64,000 nt of DNA, taken from the NCBI RefSeq assembly GCF_000003815.2, contig NC_049996.1, forward strand, positions 16,472,930 through 16,536,929. The letters are read 5' to 3'. Within the stretch, counting starts at the first letter, position 1; every line of letters begins with the position of its first letter. The DNA is from Branchiostoma floridae (taxonomy: Eukaryota > Chordata > Leptocardii > Amphioxiformes > Branchiostomatidae). Below the pieces are notes generated by a model. It did no database searches and was not told the DNA's origin. It was given only the letters and a program-made list of their open reading frames with translations. Positions 55,837 through 64,000 of this stretch are shown here, piece by piece. A program made the translations under genes and the position numbers.

Positions 55837-58800
55837 ATGGAGGAGAAAGAAAAGGTTGGTGAAACTATTCTTTTAAAGTTAGCAGTAACTAGAGTTCGGC
55901 GACCTCATACCTCCATGAAAATTTAGAGCTTTCGTAAATTTCATGCAATTGATTAACACATTAACATAATTTATACATGGTGTTGTTCATCATTGACTAA
56001 CGTACACATGTCACAATTATAAAATTCCTATTATTGATCATAAAGCGGTTTTGCAATTTTTACATGAATTATGCAAATAAGTTCCTCATTACCATATTTG
56101 GTATCTGCTTATATTCCACCTATCATAATTAACAAGTGTTACATTTATTGAAGTCCAGTTATTGCAAACAATGGAATTATACAATTTTCTCACTAATTAT
56201 GCAAATAAGGCCCTCATTTACATAATATGCATATCATTCTTAACATCTTTGCCCAAGCTACCTGCATACCTAAAATGCAGGCAATCCGTCATTCCTTTCT
56301 GCAGTTATCCTCTTTGGTGTGTCTTGACAAAAACGCCCCTGCAGTTCCACAATTAAAGGTTAGGGGGCTGAAACCTGCCCCACTTTGTCATGACGCTACA
56401 AGCTTTCTACCACCCAAATGTCTCGACCATATCACGTCCGGGACAAGAGATACATTGGAAAAACTGCTATGATAGAATGTTCTCATTAATTATGCAAATG
56501 CATTCCTATTTTGCATAATTAGTATCTTACCTTGTACAACATTGTCTAAGGTACTTACATACCAAAAATCATGCAAATCCGTAGTTTCCTTCTTGAGTTA
56601 TCGTCTTCAGACGTTTTTGACAAAAATGCCCCTGCTATCCCAAAACTAGACGCTAGGGGGCCCAAACTTATGTCATTTTTTCCTGGACACAAGAGCTATC
56701 TAATACTCAAAAATCGTGACCATACCATGTTCAGAACACCGAGATAGCAAAACCGGAAGTTGCGCTGCAGTACCAAGGGGAGCCGCTAGGTGGCCCAAAA
56801 TCTAATCATTCTCAGATTTCATCACACCCTACCAACACACCAAGTATGAAACCAATCCATCCAGCCGTTCTTGAGTTATCTTGTTTACACACACACACAC
56901 AGACAGACAAACGCTGGGTAAAATATAACCTCCATGACATTTCATGGAGGTAATAAATGAATACAGCGCACGACTGCTCCATGTAGGGAAGTGCAACAGA
57001 CGCCTTCCAGCAAATGCTTTTGAAAAGTAACCTCTGTGTTTCCTGAGATCACCTTCTAAATCATGCTTGATGTTGAAAAATTAACACATAGACAATGCTA
57101 ACAATTCTATTGCAACATGATACACTCGAATAGGAATCGTGAATGGTCTGACGTGTTGAGCTCGAGGATACTTTCAACATCTCCATTTTGGTACATTCTG
57201 GACCGTCTACCCATAGTGCCCCCCAGGATTCAAAGGGATCTGCGAAGAGGTCCTTTCCTCCCGAGTGTGCAAATTTCCTCCCTAAAGACTCAACAACCAG
57301 CAGTTCGAGCTGCTGAAAAGTCTTGTCTCATAATAACATTTTAAATGCATGGCGTTGACGTGTGGCGTTGGCGTGGCGTAACTGGTAGAGCGTTTGGCTC
57401 GGAATCGAAAGGTTACGAGTTCGATTCCCACCTTGCCCCCGACGTTGTGTCCTTGGGGAAGGCACTTTACACGACTTTCCCTGACGGTGGAGTGACGCCC
57501 ACCGAGCCTCTTCGGCTAATCTGTCTAACTGTGTGCCAAAAACACACTACGGATTTGGTGCGTCGATGTGCCAACATCTGCACATTGACTTCCACCAAGA
57601 ACCGTTAAATTAAAAAAAAAAATACAGTATTAGACCTAAGAACCCTGAACATACAAAGAGTTTCATGTTGCATGAGTGATTCTGTTCCACAGGAGCTGAG
57701 AGAAGCCGCTGAGCGAGGTGATGAGGTCAGAGTTCAGCAGCTCCTAGCCGAGGGAGTCGATGTCAATGCTGATGACGGCGGCCCCGTGAGTCAACATGTC
57801 TGTTTGTTGTTTAAACAACCTCATGAAGGACTTAATCAACTCTTTGTGCCCCTTTTTTGGTTTTATCTTTGCATCATATCCCTTTGCAGTATTAATTCTT
57901 AAAGGTTTATATCTAAGTTTAATAAGCAATAGAGTCAGTGAACTCAAGCTTGCCCAAGCCAGATGTTTCTGACTTAAAGAGAAGAGATGATGATACAATT
58001 CTTATTAGCCTGACAAAAACCGCGCCCCTAGCGGCCGGCCCTACAATAGCCGCCGCTCGGGGAGGGGGTCATTAACCCCAGTCACCGAGAGATTGTGTAA
58101 ACACAGGCTACAGTTCTTATCACTATAAACCGCTCTTCATCTTCGTGATGGTAACATCAGACTCTTCGAACTTGATTGAAGAAAAAGAGCATTAAACAAC
58201 TTGAATCCGTGCCCTTAAACAATGTGAGAAGGTCATGGCATACATTTTACATCTCAACTCGCCTGCTCTTGTCTCTGTACAGATCTCCGGATGGACTGCC
58301 CTTCATCATGCATCTTCGAACGGCCACGCTGGAATTGTACAAGCTTTACTCACAGCTGGAGCAAGAGTCGACCCACGAACCCTCATGGTAACCTCCCTGT
58401 TTACTTGAGTCTGTCATCCTGTCCACGTCCTGAGCTTGTGATTGACCCGCGCAGAAAATGATAATGGCGCTGACGCGTCCATACGTTGTCCTGACCATCA
58501 GATAACCTGCTTAAGCTACAGGAACTATACAGGCTTCACTCACGAGTAAATGTTGTATTGCATTGGCAAGTGTTTATATGTGTCGGTCCAGCTTTAACGG
58601 TCCTGGTTTTTTTTGTTTTTTTTTTTGGAGTCATGTGAGGACTTTTGTAACGCATGTTTAATGTGAGATCTAGATTTATTCATGTTCCCTATGTACATAA
58701 GGACCCCTATCAACCTTGCAAACAGGAAGGGGCACATGGACGGAAATCATGCATCATATTAACAATTGCTATGTTTCCTTTGCAGAGCATGTTTCTATCT

Positions 58801-60360
58801 GTACAATAGAAAATTGTGTACAGATATCAGAACTCGCATTTCATTGCATGGCGCCTGGACATTTAGGCGGGAATATTTCTATCTGTATAATACATAACAA
58901 CGCATGCGCATCAGAACCTAGTAATCTAAATCTCTTGCATATAAGATACACATTAAGAAAAAAACAAACTTATTAAGCCATGGTTAGCATGTAAATTCTG
59001 TGAACCATTTTGTTGTACCTACAGAATCAGACTCCCCTTCATAAGGCGGCAGAAAATGGACACCCCTACTGTGTTAGAGTACTGATGAGGGCTGGAGCCA
59101 ACACCGTCATTAGAGACTGGGTAAGTGACTTTATCAAATGTCAGTGGAGAAAGTGAAATCGCTATATAGACTTCTAACTCACCGTTTGTATTCTGATTTT
59201 GATGTTGTAGTTATACTTTTACATCAGACTTTAGTTCGAAAACAGATAAACTAAGATGTAAGATTATGATAATCATATTAACACAAACTTAGCAGATCAG
59301 TAAAACTTGATCTATTCTGTGCTGCTGCTGCAGACTTACTGCAGGTTGCTGTGGTATCACCATCATCAGTCACTGGGTTCTGCATTTATAGTCTGGAAAG
59401 TCCCATAGCTGCATTCAGTATTTCTTCATCCTTTTCCATTAATGCATTGTAATTTGCATCCTGCAAGCTTCCTTAGCTCCTGGGATTCCTTGCTGTTGTT
59501 GTAGGAAAAGCTCGGCCTCTGTGCTTTAGGTCTGCTTTCAGCAGGCTGAGCAGGTTGACACAGTGTCTTCCCTTGTGTGCCTTGAATCTGTTGGAACCTA
59601 GAATGGCGAATTGAAAGGATTTTTGTGCAGGCGTGTCTTGCGGCATCCTGAGGATGTGTCCAAACATAGACCACCTGCGGTATGCCGCATTTAAGTGAGA
59701 AATGCCCTAAAACCATAAAGATACTGAAGCCACATTTAGGTATCATATATATATATATATACATATGTGCAACCCGTATATATACGGGCACAGTAGGACA
59801 AGGGTTTTTATAGCATTTAACACCAAACTCCAATTATCATGTATAACGTTAAGTGTCACCAATAGGTTGTTGAATGGTGTTGACGTTACCTGCAGGATAA
59901 GAAGACAGCAGAGGAGCTTGCAGTACAAGAGGACGTGCTGCAGGTGTTCCAGTTATTCAAAGTAAGTCCGAGATACACCCGTTAGTAAAACATATAGCTC
60001 GTGACTACTGCGATCAATCCGATACATTTCATGCCAAAACTTTGTTACACAAACTTTGCTTAAAAATATCACAAATAAGATTCTAAGCTTTAAAGTGATG
60101 TTCTTTGTTGCAGGGTAAGACATCCGCGCAGACGATGATAGAAGCATCTAAAAGTTGGTGAGACGTGTTTTTCCATTAAACACAGCTGTTGGTTTTTGAT
60201 AGAGCAGTACCCTTATCCTGTTTTGTCAATTTTAGTGTCAGTGTCTTTTCATCACTAACAATTCTGCTAGCATTTGTCTTGATTTCTGTGATTAATGAAC
60301 AAACTATGATAATCATATTCTATTGATTCCAGGTTCTCATGGACTAAAGAAACAAATTAA
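55837..60360 (+). CDS. Unit 4 ankyrin-repeat protein, one repeat shorter
   Basis: Exons: 55837-55854 (MEEKEK), 57693-57785, 58283-58387, 59025-59120, 59896-59961, 60114-60157 and 60333-60360 (stop TAA 60358-60360). The product is about 149 residues. The ANK exon found at 10518, 21477 and 41659 is missing: after TTTGCAGAG (about 58785) the sequence jumps to what is intron in the other units (CATGTTTCTATCTGTACA). Since the exon is 99 bp and phase 0, the frame is kept. Remaining repeats include TALHHASSNGHAGIVQALL and TPLHKAAENGHPYCVRVLM. AATAAA is at 60439-60444. Confidence 0.77.
55884..56951. repeat. 1.1-kb interspersed repeat in ANK intron 1 of unit 4
   Basis: Second copy of the element at 39044-40130. 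Reading both, I found one substitution (G/A near 39134/55974) and an end difference where unit 3 has about 17 extra bases. The unique sequence on either side is clearly more diverged. Confidence 0.72.
57351..57622 (+). mobile_element. tRNA-derived SINE in ANK intron 1 of unit 4
   Basis: A Pol III A box TGGCGTAACTGG (57374-57385) and B box AGTTCGATTCC (57418-57428) are spaced as in a tRNA. A tRNA-unrelated body and an A-rich tail (57609-57622) follow. Unit 3 shows the empty site TAAATGCATACAGTATTAG. The cloverleaf is not completed and the B box is followed by unrelated sequence, so this is a SINE rather than a tRNA gene. Confidence 0.82.
59358..59674 (-). mobile_element. LINE 3' fragment in the ANK intron, unit 4
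   Basis: Same insertion as at 11303-11608 and 24949-25256. The flanks are CTGTGGTAT and CTGCGGTAT, and the minus-strand reading is MFGHILRMPQDTPAQK. Confidence 0.8.
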
Positions 60361-60685
60361 AGTCATGATATTGGAATATGTACATTGTGAATGAATACTT
60401 TATATGACTTGTATGGCCCGAGAATATATCAAAGCACCAATAAAAAATTTGCATTATCTTCCTAAATAAGCTAGATCCATGAATACATTTTATGTAATGC
60501 TTTCTCTATTGGCTTTATCAAGTACAAATATGCTTGCTATAAAAGATTGATTCTTTTCAAATTCTAGTAAATTTTACTTGAGAGCTGTTTATGTAAGCTA
60601 CAATATCAATACCATGCTGTACGACTTCTTTTCTGCAACCAACGATAATGGTCATTGCAAAGCACTTTCTTTCCAAATGTTTTAG

Positions 60686-63600
60686 ACCTCCATCCAAAAG
60701 TGGTGAATGGCGGACTCACTATCGACCTCAGTGGCAAAGACCTGACCTCCGTCCCAGCCGAGGTGTTTGACGCCACAGATATCGAACGCCTTGACCTGTC
60801 TCACAACAGGCTGACGAGCATACCCGAGGAGATAGGTCAACTGCAGAAGCTTCGGGAACTTAAACTTGACAACAACCTGCTGATACAACTGCCACAGGCA
60901 ATCACTACTCTACCTAACCTAGAGTACATGGAAGTGTCGGTAAACAAATTGGAAACTTTGCCTGATGGAATCTCCAGATTACAACTTCACGAGCTGTACG
61001 TCCCCAACAATAGATTCAAAGAGATACCAGACGAAATTTGTTCATTACTTCAGCTGAAAACCTTTTCCGTGGGACGCAACCCCCTCAAGTCTCTCCCTGA
61101 CAAGATATCTCAGCTCACAGGATTGAGAACCATGTTCATGAACAGCTGCCAGTTCGATGAGTTCCCCAGACAGGTGCTGCAGCTGGAGGGTCTGAAGGAG
61201 CTATACATGAGGAACTGGGCTGGGGAGGGCAAACCTTCACCTGTACCTAAAGACATCGGCACACTGAAGAACCTACAAGTCTTGGATCTGCGGAGTAGTG
61301 GCTTGGAGTCTCTACCGGATGGTGTTGGAGAACTGGAGCAGCTGAGGTACTTAGACATCTCCCGAAACAGGTTCACATCAGTTCCTGAGCAAATCATGAA
61401 CCTGCCCAACATTGAGAAGCTAGACTTGTCAGATAACAACATCTCCAGCCTTCCCCTGAGTCTGTGCCGATTGGCCAAACTGAAGGACATGGCCATCTCA
61501 GGAAACCCCCTGACATACCCTCCCGCTGATGTCTGTGATAAAGGCACAGCCGCCATCATGGACTTCCTGAGAAGGGAGTTGAAGAATATGGAAGGTATGT
61601 ATGGGGAGAAGATAGTTTTATTAGAAATTAGAAATACGCAATGTACTCGTAAATACCTTATACACCATATATGTGCTATTGGTTGTTGTATAGCCGGCAG
61701 TTATGTTATGGCTCAATATACACAAGGCCAGGTGAGAAAATTTACATGCATTATGAACACTATTATGTGTGCATGTCAGTGCATTGGTTGCTTTCAAGCA
61801 AAATCTATACAAACAAAATAACTTCAAACTCTGTTTAATGCAAATCTGATTGAAATGTATGAAGTTAATCACAATCATGTCGATATTATTTTCAATCACA
61901 GAGAGAGAACTGAGGAAAGTCTTCCACCGTTTCTCTCAAAGCGTCACTGAATCGAGTGAGGTGGAAGATCTGGGCGGAGCACTCGGGCTTACAGCAGATG
62001 AGATGATCAATATCCAAGTAAATATTTTCGTTTCCTTTAATCTTTCCTTTTGGTAACAGCTAAAGAAGTTTTGTGTGAGCCTGAAATATGGGCGACGCCT
62101 TTTCTCAGGCAAATATGTACACCTTTTCAGAATGTTACCACCAGAATTATGACTAAAATGTTACCAGCAAGTGGTATGTACTTGCTTATAATGGGTCACT
62201 GTATTAATGCCCTTCTGTTCTTAGGCTTCAAGGAACACAAAACCGAGTTCCCAGGCCTATAAAGTTCTATCGAAGTGGAAGGAGACGGACAGGGAAGCGT
62301 CCATGGACAAGCTTGAAAAGGAACTGAGTGAGTCTGGCATGAGTCATCTGGTAGAGAAGGCCAGCAGGATCCAGGTATTGGCATTAATCATAAGTTGGCT
62401 TAAATGTTAAGAATTCTCCATATTTTTCCATACATATTCACCTATAGCTGATCAATATGTTCCAGCTAACTTTGGATCTGACTTTCACAGTCCCAACCAG
62501 CTAAGCGACCGGCAGATACATCGGGTGGGCCTCCAACCAAGCGACGGGCAGCCGGTGGGCCTTCTAGTGTGAATAGTGAGGACAAGCTGGCGCAACTACA
62601 AGGGGAAAACCGCACTTTGAAAGCCCAGGTACAAAAACTACAAGGCAGCCAGAAGCCAAGAAGTCGAGGTGAGCTGGTTCAGCTAATATCTCTGGTACAG
62701 TATCCTTACAAGCTGCTTTGAATTTTATGCAAGGGTTTCCTGCAGCTAAAAAAAATGGTACCGCCTCACTCTTCTGCTTTGTTTCGGAGAATGATTTCCG
62801 TAACATTGGTGATGTTATGAAAATGAGTGCAAAATGAGCAAAGCATAGCACAAAATGCAAAGCTGTAGATTAAGACTAGTCTAATCAGGCAGCATTAAGT
62901 CACTTTAGATACTTGGCTTTACTACAGGCAGCTTGTATTCAACAAGTCTTGATATGTTAAAGTTGATGAAATTTTGTCAACATTGATGTCAACAGCTTTA
63001 TAACGAGTGCAGCTAGAGAATGTTTGCTTGTTTTTGCAGAACCTGGAGACAAGCCAGTCGTGATGCTGCTAAATGATGAATATGGGATCAGAAAGGGTGG
63101 TATATCCACAATCAACCGCGAAATTGGGTGCTTACTGGTATCCAAAGGCGCAGAGGTCCTTTGCACAGTCCTGAACGCCACACAACAGGACAAGGATGAT
63201 GCGGCCGCTGATGGAATCCGGCTGATTTTTCCAGCAACGTTTGAGCGCGATCCCAGAAAACCAGAGCTCCACTGGCTGACCTTTGACCACCAGACTCGAT
63301 ATCCAGACCTCCCCTCGCATGTGGACTTCATCGTTGGTCACGTGCACATCACAAGCCACGCAGCAAGACGAATCAAGGATCGCTTTCCTGTCGCCAAACT
63401 CGTCCAGGTCACGCACGTGATGCCTGAAGACACCAGCCACTACAAGGGTGTGGAGAGGGTGTTGAGCATCGGAAAGGAGAGCGACAACATTCTGGATGAC
63501 CTCCGACATGCTGATGTGATCTTCTCGGTTGGTCCATTGATGTATGACTACTACAAACACCAGACAAAGCAGTTGAAACTACCTCATCACAAGCTCTTGC

Positions 63601-64000
63601 CAAAGCCGTCCAACATCTTCATCAACTTGCACCCGGTACCACCCCTCGGCACGGAAACAAAAGTGGTTCTGTCCATCGGCAGGGTCAAGGGTGTGGAGAG
63701 GCTGAAAGGCTACGATCTAGCCGCAAAGTCGATGTGGGATGTGATGAAGGAACTGACCAACACAAAGTGGCGGCTCCGCGGTGTCACAAAGGAAGATTTC
63801 AGAGGCAGCCAGGAGATCATCAACGCGAACAAGGATAAAGTAGAGTTCGTACCGTTCACTCCGCTTGAGTACGGCACACAGGAAGAGCTGCGCGATGACA
63901 TGGGAAGGGCTGATGTCGTGCTGATGCCGTCCCGTGCAGAGCCGTTCGGACTGGTTGGTCTGGAGGCCATCGCTGCAGGGGTGCCAGTTGTGATTTCCCA
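60686..64000 (+). CDS. Unit 4: LRR-Death-coiled coil-glycosyltransferase gene (cut by window end)
   Basis: Exons: 60686-61594 (LRR, starting DLHPKVVNGGL), 61902-62017 and 62225-62374 (Death), 62491-62668 (coil, phase 1 out) and 63040-64000 (glycosyltransferase, still open at the window end). No stop or frameshift is seen. The layout equals unit 1. The 5' part of the LRR exon matches unit 3, the sequence after the LRR donor matches unit 2, and the effector matches unit 1, so the gene is a mosaic. Confidence 0.82.
63040..64000 (+). CDS. Unit 4 GT-B (GT4-like) glycosyltransferase effector exon, partial
   Basis: Starts EPGDKPVVMLLNDEYG, then KGGISTINREIG, DFIVGHVHITSHAA, VTHVMPEDTSHY, VVLSIGRVKGVERLKGYDL and the E-x7-E motif EPFGLVGLE (63939-63965). 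It is clearly diverged from unit 1 across the sugar-acceptor half (LPHHKLLPKPSNIFINL here) yet all catalytic signatures are kept. This suggests the enzyme is under selection to stay active. By comparison with unit 1, about 75 codons should lie beyond the window. Confidence 0.85.

Noticed and set aside
57369-57440. tRNA gene
   Set aside because: A and B boxes are present, but a full cloverleaf with paired acceptor stem is not, and a SINE body with A-rich tail follows.

Overview
The window is eukaryotic: every recognisable domain is split over short phase-matched exons with GT/AG introns, and several non-LTR retrotransposon pieces, a tRNA-derived SINE and a foldback element lie in the introns. 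The mix of Death, LRR, ankyrin, Roc-COR, ZU5/UPA (FIIND-like), trypsin-like and GT-B glycosyltransferase domains, together with the repeat families, points to an amphioxus (Branchiostoma) immune-type gene cluster. The species call is inference from domain repertoire and repeat style. No database was searched, and exon joins were made by eye from splice sites, phase and comparison between the repeated copies.

Layout. The DNA is a tandem array of one module. Each full unit has (a) a conserved promoter and non-coding first exon, (b) an ankyrin (ANK) block of short phase-0 exons beginning MEEKEK, (c) a single 909-bp LRR exon, two exons making one Death domain, and a coiled-coil exon that always ends in phase 1, and (d) a C-terminal effector that differs between units. 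Unit 0 (1831-4007, cut at its 5' side by an assembly gap) ends in COR-Death-trypsin. Unit 1 (6.6-16.0 kb) ends in a GT4-type glycosyltransferase. Unit 2 (17.6-35.1 kb) ends in Roc-COR-Death-trypsin. Unit 3 (37.4-51.7 kb) ends in Death-ZU5-UPA-Death, resembling PIDD1 and FIIND proteins. Unit 4 (53.0 kb to the window end) again ends in the glycosyltransferase, cut by the window edge.

How the parts may work together (inference). The ANK and LRR parts look like sensor or scaffold modules, the Death domains like oligomerisation or adaptor modules, and the swapped C-termini (protease, glycosyltransferase, GTPase/COR, FIIND) like outputs. All outputs start after the same phase-1 donor. A fossil of the glycosyltransferase 3' end still lies downstream of both trypsin genes, so effector replacement is written in the sequence. 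A pair of overlapping donors at the end of the ANK block could switch between a stand-alone ANK protein and an ANK-LRR-Death-effector fusion.

Decay and mobile DNA. The unit 1 ANK block has a nonsense codon. The unit 2 ANK block is split by a 2.7-kb LINE with an 11-bp target duplication. The unit 2 Roc domain is frameshifted by an 8-bp tandem duplication. Unit 4 lacks one ANK exon. Shared insertions give conflicting unit relationships, which suggests recombination or gene conversion between units. Window bases 1-1730 are an unrelated minus-strand LINE separated from unit 0 by 100 Ns.
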